A DNA stretch of 24,839 nt from a virus, in the IMG/VR virus record IMGVR_UViG_3300021185_003767, positions 1-24,839 of that record. One strand, 5' to 3'. Each line of letters starts with the position of its first letter. Within the stretch, counting starts at the first letter, position 1. A program made the position numbers and the translations under genes. The notes beneath the pieces are model-generated. The model was not told the DNA's origin and ran no database searches. It saw only the letters and a program-made list of their open reading frames with translations. Of this stretch, positions 5,819 to 13,941 are shown one piece after another.

Positions 5819-8194
5819 TTATGCTGAGAACGATGCTCCTGTTGGTAAAATGTTGAAATCAATTACAATGAATTCAGCCGTTTTTGTAGGTTGTAAGTAA
5901 ATAGCCCCTGCCAAGATATTTCTATCGATAACGTCTGGTGTATTGTTTGATTCGTCCATTACAACTCTAAAAGCATAAAGTCCTTGTCTTTGTTGTATTC
6001 CTTCTAAATAAGGATTCACAGTATTTAGGAACTTACCTCTCGTTTGAGATGTGTTTTGTTCAAATACTAAGTATCTTGATGTTGAAGCAATATATTTCTT
6101 AACTTTGATTAATAATCTTCTTACGTTGATTCTATCAAGTGCAGATGCTCTATCTTGTAGAGTTTTCTGTCCAAATGCAACGATACCTTCACCAGGGAAA
6201 GAAGCGATTGGATTAATCTTACCTTCATATAGTGTATCTCTTTCAGCATGTGTTAATCTGTTTAATACAGAAACTGCTCCTGTGATACCACCTCTATTTA
6301 ATCCAGCTGGTGCAAACCATTCGGCAGCAACTGCATCATTTTCAGCGTATATTCCTGGCATCAATACTGATGGTGGAACTGAAGTTAGTTTATTAGTTCT
6401 ACTATCAATTGTTTTAACCCATGGGTAGTAAGTACCAACATAGTTAGAATCAACTGATTCACCTTGTAGAATAGCCTGAGCTATTGTATCATCTTTATCA
6501 GTTGAATCACCAATGAAGAATGCATCTTCTCTAGATTCTACCATATCAACTACTTTATCGAATACATAAGAATGTAATCTTCTAACTACACCTGGTGCAG
6601 ATACTAAGTTAATATCGAAATCATCTGGATTAGATACTGAGTTAATTGCCTTTACATATGCAACTGAACCACTTGCTGTTGAAGTAGATAAGTTAAATCC
6701 TTGTGAGTTACCAGCACCCCATTCTGAATCATCAGCCTTAGCCGATTTGATTGTTGGAGATTTACCATCGAATCCACCTTGGAATCCTACTGTAAACTGT
6801 CTCTTATTGATTGTTGATGCATCATCTGATGTAGATATAGTATAAGCAAAGTTATAAGTTCCATATCCATCATCTGAGTGATTTTGAGTACCACCTGAAA
6901 TGTTTATATTTGCATCAAATGAGAAAGCTGTATTTCCACCAACAGTTGCCGAAGCAGGTAGTGGTGATAAATATCCTTTGTTATCAATTTTAACAATTGC
7001 ACTTTCTAAATCTATACCTGAGTAAGCTACTGATTTAGAAGAATTGTTATCTGATGAACCTGTTGAGAATATCACTGCTGGAATATCTGATTCAGAACCA
7101 CCTACTAAAATTGGATTAGTATATGCACCATGTCCAAATGGTACTGCAGTTACAGGTGATGCTCCTTCTTTAATCGTTTCAACTCTAACGAATTTAGAAC
7201 GATTTGCATAATCACCATTCATTGTCATTTTTCCAACTGCATCAATAGTAAGATTTTGGTCACCAATTGCTTTCTTAATATAGTTAGGTGATGCAGGGTC
7301 TAGTGATACATTGTTAAATGTTTCTAGTACTACTTTTCTTTTATCAGTATCATTAAATGAACGAATAGCTACTGAGAAAGTTCCGTAATCAGTTGCATTT
7401 GAACTACCAGCCGCTTTTACATTAAAGATAGATACTTTATATTCTGTGTTTGCATAATTACCATCACCAAGAGTATGTAACTTAAATAAGTTATGTCTCT
7501 CACCAGAAATCAACTGTGATTGTATCCAAGGAGTGGAAGCGTGTTGAACATCATGTGTGAAATCTTGGTCTGCTAATTCAACAAGTGAAACTTGTGAACC
7601 ACTATTAGTTAAGTGGTTAGCAAAGTTTGTTGCCGCATTTTCAAAATATTTGTATGAATAAACGTTTTTACTACCGAAAGCATCTTCTCCAAATACATCT
7701 GATATATCGTTTCCAGCTGATGGAAGTACAGATGCTGAAATTGCAGTTCCTAATAAAGAACCTGAAATTTCAAATGCTGATGCTGAGGGTGATGAGTTAA
7801 TTACTGTGGTATCGTCTAACTCAACATTTAATGCTAAGTTATCAGTTGCATGAAGGATACCAATTATTTGGTCATCTTTCGTTCCAACTCCACTTAATTT
7901 AATACCTAGAGGTTTAGCTTGAGTATAACCACCAATATGTCCTACACGAACAATAGTAGCCACTCCAGCTTCTCTTAGATAATTTTGTACGGTATATCCC
8001 GAATAGTAATCTCCATTGGGTGTACCGAATATTTCTTCGAATTCTGATTGTGTATTAACAACGGTTGGTACGAAAGCAGGTCCTTTATGGAAAGGTCCAA
8101 TTATTGCTGCTCCGATTTCTCCAATTCCTTGTGATAAGAAAGAAAGGTCATTTTCTCTCGTAAATACACCAGGTGATACAATCTTTTCTGCCAT
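5819..8194 (-). CDS. Contractile tail sheath protein (T4 gp18-like)
   Basis: A 791-residue sheath subunit; hexameric rings of it surround the tube and contract during infection. The N-terminus MAEKIVSPGVFTREND followed by GEIGAAIIGPFHKGPAF and a SEFEEIFG segment is the conserved sheath start. The C-terminal half carries the conserved domain: RRLHSYVFDKVVDM, INPIASFPGEGIVAFGQKTLQ, RINVRRLLIKVKKYI, FEQNTSQTRGKF and GLYAFRVVMDESNNTPDVID. The C-terminal extension arm ends IVIDFNILPTGASFSA. It is longer than T4 gp18 (659 residues); the extra length lies in the Ser/Thr/Gly-rich middle, about residues 100-500, which corresponds to the variable outward-facing insertion domains. AAGGAG lies 9 bases before the ATG at 8194. 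The tube gene follows after 55 bases. Confidence 0.95.
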   Translation of the reverse strand: MAEKIVSPGVFTRENDLSFLSQGIGEIGAAIIGPFHKGPAFVPTVVNTQSEFEEIFGTPNGDYYSGYTVQNYLREAGVATIVRVGHIGGYTQAKPLGIKLSGVGTKDDQIIGILHATDNLALNVELDDTTVINSSPSASAFEISGSLLGTAISASVLPSAGNDISDVFGEDAFGSKNVYSYKYFENAATNFANHLTNSGSQVSLVELADQDFTHDVQHASTPWIQSQLISGERHNLFKLHTLGDGNYANTEYKVSIFNVKAAGSSNATDYGTFSVAIRSFNDTDKRKVVLETFNNVSLDPASPNYIKKAIGDQNLTIDAVGKMTMNGDYANRSKFVRVETIKEGASPVTAVPFGHGAYTNPILVGGSESDIPAVIFSTGSSDNNSSKSVAYSGIDLESAIVKIDNKGYLSPLPASATVGGNTAFSFDANINISGGTQNHSDDGYGTYNFAYTISTSDDASTINKRQFTVGFQGGFDGKSPTIKSAKADDSEWGAGNSQGFNLSTSTASGSVAYVKAINSVSNPDDFDINLVSAPGVVRRLHSYVFDKVVDMVESREDAFFIGDSTDKDDTIAQAILQGESVDSNYVGTYYPWVKTIDSRTNKLTSVPPSVLMPGIYAENDAVAAEWFAPAGLNRGGITGAVSVLNRLTHAERDTLYEGKINPIASFPGEGIVAFGQKTLQDRASALDRINVRRLLIKVKKYIASTSRYLVFEQNTSQTRGKFLNTVNPYLEGIQQRQGLYAFRVVMDESNNTPDVIDRNILAGAIYLQPTKTAEFIVIDFNILPTGASFSA

Positions 8195-8224
8195 TTTATT
8201 TACTCCTTAGTTAATTTTATGTAT

Positions 8225-8230
8225 ATTATA
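8225..8230 (-). promoter_or_regulatory. Possible -10 element upstream of the sheath gene
   Basis: The 81-base gap between the oxygenase stop and the sheath ATG contains TATAAT on the minus strand, 30 bases before the ATG and preceded by an AT-rich TATATAAG stretch. No recognisable -35 box sits about 17 bases upstream. The high demand for sheath makes a promoter here plausible, but the base composition makes TATAAT cheap. Confidence 0.25.
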
Positions 8231-8275
8231 CTCTTATATAAGTATTAATAACTTCACCGAAAAATATTTTTTATA

Positions 8276-9016
8276 CTAATAATAAGAAATCGTTCCAAAT
8301 ATTCTTTGATGTTGAAACCCATTTTTGAAATCAGTACCATGATAACTATTCGGTTGTGTTTTGAAAAAGTGAGCATTCCTAGGAATACACTTCACTTCTT
8401 TTATTTCTTCAAACCCACTAAATGGGTCTGAAAAGTTTTTTCTTTCCTCTTCTGCATAAAATCTAGTTCCATAGTCTGTATAGTCTAAGTCTAAATCTCC
8501 TACATACAAGATTCCTTTATATCTAGGTAGCTCAAGGGATTCGATAATTTTTTTATTATCATATCCCATATTATTACCTATATTATAAATATCATCTGAA
8601 TGGGGATAAAGTGTATGTACATTGTTAGAAATACATAAATTTACACTCCATTCCAGTTTTTTTCCAGTATTAGGTCTAAATAGAATAGGAAAATTATCTA
8701 AATTTTCTTCTTGTATTTTTTCTAACCTGTCAATTATTTTACCTTGAAGTCCAATATATTTTTCTCCCTCAAGATGCACTCCATTATTATTTTGAACTAA
8801 ATACTTATTTTTACCACTAGTTAAGTTATCTAATCCAATTTCATCTATTTTATGTTTATCCCTTTCTAAAACCCAATATTTGTAATTTTTCAAATCTTCT
8901 TCATATGGTGCTAACGCATCAAGTGCAGCAGAGTACAAATATTCATTCTCTTCATTAGTTATTATATTTTCAATTTCTATATGAGGAAAGGGTGAAATAA
9001 ATGATTCGTGTTTCAT
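8276..9016 (-). CDS. 2-oxoglutarate/Fe(II)-dependent oxygenase
   Basis: A 246-residue protein with the hallmarks of the 2OG-Fe(II) oxygenase double-stranded beta-helix. H139 and D141 form the HxD metal pair (YPHSDDIYNIG). A distal H226 lies in NSYHGTDF. R238 in FQHQRIFGTISYY is placed to bind the 2-oxoglutarate carboxylate. Between them lie a core strand (YKGILYVGDLDLDY) and a substrate-side strand (CIPRNAHFFKT). Such enzymes hydroxylate protein residues, nucleic acid bases or small molecules using O2 and 2-oxoglutarate, and they are common in marine T4-like phages. The gene is packed between the small coiled-coil gene (15-base gap) and the sheath. A prolyl or lysyl hydroxylase acting on virion proteins is possible; the substrate cannot be read from sequence. 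No clear ribosome site precedes the ATG. Confidence 0.8.
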   Translation of the reverse strand: MKHESFISPFPHIEIENIITNEENEYLYSAALDALAPYEEDLKNYKYWVLERDKHKIDEIGLDNLTSGKNKYLVQNNNGVHLEGEKYIGLQGKIIDRLEKIQEENLDNFPILFRPNTGKKLEWSVNLCISNNVHTLYPHSDDIYNIGNNMGYDNKKIIESLELPRYKGILYVGDLDLDYTDYGTRFYAEEERKNFSDPFSGFEEIKEVKCIPRNAHFFKTQPNSYHGTDFKNGFQHQRIFGTISYY

Positions 9017-9031
9017 ATTAATAAAAAAAGC

Positions 9032-9337
9032 TTATTTTGCTTCTTGCAATTCTTCTTCAGCTGGAGCTTCTTTTTCAACAGGTGTAAATTCACCAGTTTT
9101 AGGGTCATAGTTCCCATCTCCATACTTTTCATTCAATCCTTTGAAAATTTCTTGTTCAGATTGTGCCAATTCTAGATGTTTTTGTATTAAAGCATCTTCT
9201 TGCTCTTCAAATTGTTGAATAGTTCTACTTTTTTGAATAGAAAGCTGTCCTAGTTGAGTGAAAATAACACCAACTGATTTTTTCAAATCTTCGATTGATT
9301 GAATTTCTTCTTTTGTAAATTTTTGCGTATTCGCCAT
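9032..9337 (-). CDS. Small coiled-coil protein of unknown function
   Basis: A 101-residue acidic protein. Residues about 8-70 are strongly helical with heptad character (IQSIEDLKKSVGVIFTQLG; QLSIQKSRTIQQFEEQEDAL; IQKHLELAQSEQEIFKGLN). A short YGDGNYDPKTGEFTPV turn and a Glu/Ala-rich tail (EKEAPAEEELQEAK) follow. Similar short helical proteins with a 'GDG.y.dp.tGeftp' turn are seen among marine T4-like phage genes, but I know no function. It has no membrane segment. It lies between the Hint protein and the oxygenase genes and has an ATATTTATA motif upstream. It could be a small virion or assembly protein. Confidence 0.72.
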   Translation of the reverse strand: MANTQKFTKEEIQSIEDLKKSVGVIFTQLGQLSIQKSRTIQQFEEQEDALIQKHLELAQSEQEIFKGLNEKYGDGNYDPKTGEFTPVEKEAPAEEELQEAK

Positions 9338-9366
9338 AACTAATTAATTTTTGTTGTTTACATTAA

Positions 9367-9383
9367 TATATATAAATATATAG
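9367..9383 (-). promoter_or_regulatory. ATATTTATA promoter-like motif upstream of the coiled-coil gene
   Basis: The minus strand reads CTATATATTTATATATA inside the 67-base gap between the Hint gene stop (9405) and the ATG at 9337. The core lies 33 bases before the ATG, about 10 bases farther than at the tube and gp26-like genes. A weak AT-only hairpin lies between it and the preceding stop. Confidence 0.38.
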
Positions 9384-9404
9384 TATTTTAGAAAACGTAA
9401 AATT

Positions 9405-10676
9405 TTAAGCTTCAAATGTCAGAGTAGCTGAGTAAGTACCTATTCTTCCACCTTTTCTAGCCGCTACTCTTGCATAGTATGTAGTACCATCACTTAAGTT
9501 ATATGGTGAAGCACCTAATCTAAGCTGCATTGTCTCAGCATTCCAATTACTTTTATTAATAATAGGTGATGAGAAATCAGAGTTATTATCTATTTGTACT
9601 GAATAGTCACTTGCTCCTGTATATTCAGTCCATGATAAATCAGGGTCAGAATATGCAAGGCCAGTTACTGCCGATGGTAATGGGTCACTAAATGTATTTC
9701 CACCTTTGTTATGAGTAATATATCCATTTGCTAAATAAGTATCTTCGGTTTCTACATCTATTGAAACAACTTCAGTTGAACCAACTGTTGATTCTTTGGA
9801 AGTAACTTCTACTAATGAGTTATCTCCTTTTACCAAATATTCCCCTACCTGAATATCTAAAACAGGTTTGAACTTAAATGTGTTATCTACTTTAACTAAC
9901 ATTGGGTGTTCACCAGTAACTTGTAGTTCACCATCGTTTATATCATATATTCTATCAGCAAATGAGAATATAACAGATGTTACTGTTACATCTTCTGATG
10001 TTGTTGATAAATCACTTGTAGACCAATTTAGATAATCTTCATCTGAATCTTCTCCTAAACTTGCAATTTCAAATCCTTTAAGAATATCTCCTTCTTGTAC
10101 ATCTCCAGCTGATATGATTGTTCCATCTGCTTTTGTTACAGGAGTATCCAATGATAAACAAAGAGCATCAGAGTTACCATCGTAAGAATCAACTACATAT
10201 ATAGTTTTCGTTTTTACTACGTTATAATCAGTTGCATGGTCATTAAATCCATCAACAAATTTTACTTCAAGAGTATTTTGTTGGTTAGATACTTGTGATA
10301 CTAAAGTTTGACTTGAACCACCTATATCAGTTTTAGCAGTTATAGTTGCTGTTGCATCTTGGTTTGAGGATATAGTTATATCACTTTCAACTTCGATTTC
10401 ATCCTTTGTCCAAACAAAATTTTGATATCTCAAAGCTATAGTACTAAATTTATCACCCGCACCTGTAAATCCAAGTGTATAGGTATCAGCAGTATCCTCT
10501 ACTAAGTAAGTATATCCTGATATTGAACCAACTGTATCTATTCCGAAGTCATCTAACGATACTTCAGTTCCAGCTGAACTGTTAATAGTATTTAAGGATA
10601 CATCTGAACCTTGAGTATTTCCAGTTGCTCCTGCTAATGCATTTAATGAGAGGGTATCTCCTGAACTTCTTGCCAT
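9405..10676 (-). CDS. Virion structural protein with embedded intein-like Hint domain and FN3-like C-terminus
   Basis: A 423-residue protein in three parts. Residues 1-165 start with an SLNALAGATG...SLDDFGI segment of a type seen at the N-terminus of marine phage structural proteins, then a beta-rich region. Residues 173-323 form a Hint domain: Cys173 after DAL, SLDTPVTKADGTIISAGDVQEGDIL, TGEHPM (T254, H257; the TxxH block B motif), and VVSIDVETEDTYLANGYITHN ending in H322-N323. Residues 330-423 look like a fibronectin type III domain (GLAYSDPDLSWTEY, YSVQIDNNSDF, TTYYARVAARKGG). Hint domains of inteins cleave and ligate their own backbone; here residue 324 is Lys, not Cys/Ser/Thr, so normal splicing is not expected. 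TAGGAG lies just before the ATG and contains the stop of the glycosyltransferase gene. Its place suggests a baseplate or fibre-associated virion component. Confidence 0.82.
   Translation of the reverse strand: MARSSGDTLSLNALAGATGNTQGSDVSLNTINSSAGTEVSLDDFGIDTVGSISGYTYLVEDTADTYTLGFTGAGDKFSTIALRYQNFVWTKDEIEVESDITISSNQDATATITAKTDIGGSSQTLVSQVSNQQNTLEVKFVDGFNDHATDYNVVKTKTIYVVDSYDGNSDALCLSLDTPVTKADGTIISAGDVQEGDILKGFEIASLGEDSDEDYLNWSTSDLSTTSEDVTVTSVIFSFADRIYDINDGELQVTGEHPMLVKVDNTFKFKPVLDIQVGEYLVKGDNSLVEVTSKESTVGSTEVVSIDVETEDTYLANGYITHNKGGNTFSDPLPSAVTGLAYSDPDLSWTEYTGASDYSVQIDNNSDFSSPIINKSNWNAETMQLRLGASPYNLSDGTTYYARVAARKGGRIGTYSATLTFEA
9708..10160 (-). other. Hint (intein-like) domain coding segment, non-canonical C-terminus
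   Basis: Encodes residues 173-323: about 151 residues from the putative catalytic Cys to the terminal Asn, the size of a mini-intein with no homing endonuclease. Seen directly are Cys at position 1, block A-like CLSLDTPV, block B-like TGEH, block F-like YLANGYITH and block G-like HN. The next residues are KGGN, so the +1 nucleophile is absent. Bacterial intein-like (BIL) domains with this arrangement mostly cleave at one or both ends. Confidence 0.75.
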
Positions 10677-10685
10677 ATTTTTCTC

Positions 10686-11687
10686 CTATATGTTATAAAT
10701 ATCAAGTAATTGATTTATCCACTTCTGTTTATCTGTGAAATTTTTTATCATATACTGTTTAAGAATGTTAAACCACTTGTTTTTTATATCAAAAGACTCT
10801 GTTATTAGTCTATTATAAATATCAGTAAATTCGTTTTGCGATGCGGCTCTATAAGGATATTCAAAATTTTTACACCAAGTAGGGTGCAAAATTGGTAATT
10901 TACCATAATCAACTGCCTCAAAAATAGAATATCCAAATGGTTCATATGTAAAACAAGAATGAGATATACCCCAATCCATGTTATAAAAAGTATCTTTATA
11001 TTTTGGATTGTAATGATATACTTTTAATTTAGTAAAATCAAGTCCTTGTCCTTTTTTCCATAAATCATTTAACTCTTTTCCATCTGTAAATGCAAATCCT
11101 TTTTTCCTATCTAATAGATGTGGATTTTTTCTCCCTTCACATCTTGCTGCAAATCCAATATTAGTTGAATTACTTAATGGTTTATTTTTTTTGAATTCAT
11201 AGAAATTTGTTATATCAATTGTAGGATACTTTAATGGAAATAAACCAATCCATATTGATTTTTTTGCCCATTCATTTACTTCAATCTCCCATTTAGAAGA
11301 ATGAAATGGATGAGATAAAACTGGAACATCACTAAACATAGTTGATTTTACAATATGGTCAACTGAGTTATGTAATACGTTACTATATATTTTATGTTTA
11401 TTATCTTCTATGGCTCTTTGTGGTGTGTAATGGCCATGTAATATATGAATTCTTCTACAATCTTTTACTATTTTTTCAAATTTTCTTATATCATCACCAT
11501 GCCAATGAGTTTGTATTGGGAAAGTGTAATTATGATTATGAAAGTTTTTTGGTTTGTTTCTATGAATAAGAAGTACTGGTTTTACTTTTAATTTAGGTGC
11601 TATTTCTTCTAACCAAATATTAACCCATGTATCAGTTCCTGCGTTTAACCAAGGACCACCACCAGTTGTATAATAGACATCATACAT
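10686..11687 (-). CDS. GT-B glycosyltransferase (GT4-like)
   Basis: A 333-residue glycosyltransferase with a GT-B, GT4-like appearance. The N-terminal part has a glycine-rich TTGGGPWLNAGTDTW loop and HILHGHYTP. After residue 175 comes the nucleotide-sugar domain: NIGFAARCEGRKNPH, resembling the 'GR...KN' loop of GT4 enzymes, then YHYNPKYKDTFYNMDWGISHS, then an exact EX7E motif (E249 PFGYSIF E257) followed by AVDYGKLPILHPTW. The pair of glutamates contacts the donor sugar in retaining GT-B enzymes. No signal peptide or membrane segment. It starts 4 bases after the 715-residue fibre gene and its stop overlaps the ribosome site of the Hint gene, so it is cotranscribed with structural genes. It may glycosylate a virion protein or a host surface molecule; acceptor and sugar are unknown. 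Confidence 0.82.
   Translation of the reverse strand: MYDVYYTTGGGPWLNAGTDTWVNIWLEEIAPKLKVKPVLLIHRNKPKNFHNHNYTFPIQTHWHGDDIRKFEKIVKDCRRIHILHGHYTPQRAIEDNKHKIYSNVLHNSVDHIVKSTMFSDVPVLSHPFHSSKWEIEVNEWAKKSIWIGLFPLKYPTIDITNFYEFKKNKPLSNSTNIGFAARCEGRKNPHLLDRKKGFAFTDGKELNDLWKKGQGLDFTKLKVYHYNPKYKDTFYNMDWGISHSCFTYEPFGYSIFEAVDYGKLPILHPTWCKNFEYPYRAASQNEFTDIYNRLITESFDIKNKWFNILKQYMIKNFTDKQKWINQLLDIYNI
10693..10703 (-). promoter_or_regulatory. ATATTTATA motif overlapping the end of the glycosyltransferase gene
   Basis: The minus strand reads GATATTTATAA about 17 bases before the Hint gene ATG (10676), within the last codons (DIYN) of the glycosyltransferase. The spacing resembles the intergenic copies, but the same string encodes DIYN elsewhere inside genes, so this copy may be coincidence. 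Confidence 0.25.
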
Positions 11688-11690
11688 ATT

Positions 11691-13838
11691 TTATTTTTTT
11701 ACTATTATTTTTCCTGCAAAGTTTGCTGAGAAAGAAATTGTGATTGCATTTATTGAAGTTGATTCTATATCTAATGGTACTTCTTGTGTATTATTTGTAG
11801 TATTCCAAGCTTGTACAAATGGATAACTCTCATTTAAGTTATGAGTTATACTATAAAAAGAGGCACCACTTACATCTTCTCTATATGAAGTAAGTTCTTG
11901 TATTTTATCACTCAAACCACTAATATTATCTGCAGAGGTTGAACCACTTACAACGTGTCCACCTTTTGCAACTACAACATGACCAGAATGAGCACCTGAT
12001 AAAACAACTTGTACTGTATTTGAATCAGTTAAAGATACTGTTTGTGGTATAAGTTGATTATAACTTGAATCATATGTAGAAACTAATACATTCCTTGTAT
12101 CAAAATTATGTGATACGTTTATAGTTGATTGATTAGAGAAAGATGCAGTTACACTTGCAATTTGGTCAACTTGAATTCCAGTCAATCCACTACCATCACC
12201 AACAAAAGAACCACTAAAAGAACCACTTGCTATAATATCAGAAGTTGCTCCGATACTTGTACCATCTAATTGTGATGAACCTGAAATTATACCAGTTCCA
12301 CCTAAATGTAATATTGTTTGTGCTGATGCAGAAACTATACTATCTCCATTTGCTAATAAAATTTTAGATTCTGAACCTGCTTTTCCTGCTTTCCAATAAT
12401 CATTTGTAGCATCCCATAAAAGAGAACCACTTGTAGTTGAAGTACCAGTTGAATCTTTTACGAATAAACCACCTTCAGTTGCAGTTCCACCATAGTTAAG
12501 TTCTATAATATTATCTTCTACATTAAAGGTTGTAGTATTAAGAGTTGTAGTTGTACCTTGTACTATTAAATCACCTGATAAAGTTAATCCTGTAAATGTT
12601 GGAGAATTACCAGTATCTAATCCTAATTGTGCTCTTGCAGCTGATTGTGAACCAGAAATTACACCAGTTGGTAAGTGTTCTACTGTTTGTGAAGAACCAC
12701 TTACTATTCCACTTGGAATATCTGTAAAGTTATCATAATCTAAATAGTATGCTGCATTTTGTCCATTTAGTTGGTTTGAATCATTAGCAGAACCACTTAC
12801 AATATGTCCACCTTTTGCAACTACTACTGTACCTGATTGTGCAGATGAAAGAGTAATTACTACTTGGTCTAAATTGGAAGTATTTACGTTCTGAGGGAGT
12901 ATCTGATTGTTTTGGTTATCATATACTGCAACTAATATATTTCTCGTGTTAAAGTTATGAGAAACAGTTATAGAAGATGAATTTGTATAGGTAGATGATA
13001 CAGTTGCTGCTGCATCTACTGTAATGTTAGTAATGTTTGAACCATCACCATATAATGTTTTACCATGAACTTCATTCCAAGCTTTAGAAGAAGAACCTAA
13101 ATCGTAAGTTGAACCACTATCTGGTATTAACGATGAAGAGAAATCTGCTGATACTGCAATAGAATCAGTAGTTGAATCTCCTATTGTAATATTACCACCT
13201 AAAGTAAGATTACCTAATATGTTTACATCTCCACCTCCAAATTCGAATGCTGAACCACTAAATGATAATTTTTTATTTGATGTATTACCAGTATCCCTAG
13301 ATGATAATACTATACCTTCATTAGTACTATTATTAGTGGCTACATGGAATTTATCACCAGTTGAGTTTGCTCCTACTGTCAATGTATAGTTTTGACCAGA
13401 ACGAGTATCAATTATATTTTGATTATCTACATTAGATGTACCAATATATGCCGTACTCCATTTTTTAGATGAAGAACCTAAATTAAAATTTAATGTACTT
13501 TGTGGAATTAATGAGGAAGATAAACTTGCTATTACGTTTACCGAATCTGTTGTTGCATCTCCAATAGTTAGTTGACCTTCTAAGGTTAAATCACCTCCTA
13601 TTGTAGTATTACCAGTAATGTTTAATGAAGAAGCCGATAAAGCACCATTCAAATTAAGTGAACCAGTTACTTCTGCATCTGTTGTTATAATTTCTTGTAC
13701 CGATGGTGTTCCATTATTCTTTTCAAAGAATATTCTACCATCATAGGTATTCATCGCCAACTCACCGAGTTCGATGTTAGATGTAGTCGGTATCTTACCT
13801 TGTACCGCAGTCCTTTTTAACTTGATTGTCTGTGCCAT
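11691..13838 (-). CDS. Tail fibre-like protein without S74 domain
   Basis: A 715-residue fibre-like protein. The N-terminus (MAQTIKLKRTAVQGKIPTT, then IELGELAMNTYDGRIFFEK) matches the start of the 209-residue protein and is typical of phage receptor-binding attachment segments. The body carries repeated beta modules: two 'SSSLIP..., LGSSSK.W' blocks, one 'ELNYGGTATEGGLFVKD...LLWDATNDYWKAG' module (about residues 440-490), a GDGSGLTG segment, and two copies of a 'SHNF.TRN.LV..YD..' block ending VVVAKGG (near residues 290-345 and 570-635). A third, diverged end block closes the protein (SFSANFAGKIIVKK). There is no S74 chaperone, unlike two of its neighbours. A tandem terminator and a TATAAT box separate it from the gene before it. 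It is probably a structural fibre or fibre-tip protein; the receptor is unknown. Confidence 0.8.
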   Translation of the reverse strand: MAQTIKLKRTAVQGKIPTTSNIELGELAMNTYDGRIFFEKNNGTPSVQEIITTDAEVTGSLNLNGALSASSLNITGNTTIGGDLTLEGQLTIGDATTDSVNVIASLSSSLIPQSTLNFNLGSSSKKWSTAYIGTSNVDNQNIIDTRSGQNYTLTVGANSTGDKFHVATNNSTNEGIVLSSRDTGNTSNKKLSFSGSAFEFGGGDVNILGNLTLGGNITIGDSTTDSIAVSADFSSSLIPDSGSTYDLGSSSKAWNEVHGKTLYGDGSNITNITVDAAATVSSTYTNSSSITVSHNFNTRNILVAVYDNQNNQILPQNVNTSNLDQVVITLSSAQSGTVVVAKGGHIVSGSANDSNQLNGQNAAYYLDYDNFTDIPSGIVSGSSQTVEHLPTGVISGSQSAARAQLGLDTGNSPTFTGLTLSGDLIVQGTTTTLNTTTFNVEDNIIELNYGGTATEGGLFVKDSTGTSTTSGSLLWDATNDYWKAGKAGSESKILLANGDSIVSASAQTILHLGGTGIISGSSQLDGTSIGATSDIIASGSFSGSFVGDGSGLTGIQVDQIASVTASFSNQSTINVSHNFDTRNVLVSTYDSSYNQLIPQTVSLTDSNTVQVVLSGAHSGHVVVAKGGHVVSGSTSADNISGLSDKIQELTSYREDVSGASFYSITHNLNESYPFVQAWNTTNNTQEVPLDIESTSINAITISFSANFAGKIIVKK

Positions 13839-13858
13839 ATTTATGACTTATCGTTTTC

Positions 13859-13864
13859 ATTATA
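13859..13864 (-). promoter_or_regulatory. Possible -10 element upstream of the 715-aa fibre gene
   Basis: On the minus strand TATAAT (in TTATATAATG) begins 20 bases before the fibre ATG and follows a double terminator by about 20 bases, where a new transcript would be expected. CATAAATA, close to the T4 late consensus TATAAATA, lies immediately before the ATG but too near it for a normal leader. No -35 box is evident. Confidence 0.3.
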
Positions 13865-13885
13865 TAATTACTCGATAAATAGAAA

Positions 13886-13926
13886 AATCCTTATATAAGG
13901 ATTAAACCCCCCATAAAGGAGGGTTT
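13886..13926 (-). terminator. Tandem hairpin terminator downstream of the 1126-aa fibre gene
   Basis: On the minus strand two hairpins follow the stop at 13942. The first is AAACCCTCC pairing GGGGGGTTT around TTTAT, with one internal mismatch. The second is an 18-base perfect palindrome, AATCCTTATATAAGGATT, running into TTTTTC. It splits the fibre block into two transcription segments. Confidence 0.72.
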
Positions 13927-13941
13927 ATATTTACCTTTATT

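Noticed and set aside
9017-9045. Hairpin with T-run after the coiled-coil gene as a terminator
   Set aside because: The stem is only about 4-6 bp including a wobble pair, and the T-run directly precedes the oxygenase start, so it is too weak to support.
9384-9404. AT-only inverted repeat after the Hint gene stop as a terminator
   Set aside because: The 6-bp A/T stem with a 7-base loop and no following T-run is expected by chance in this composition.
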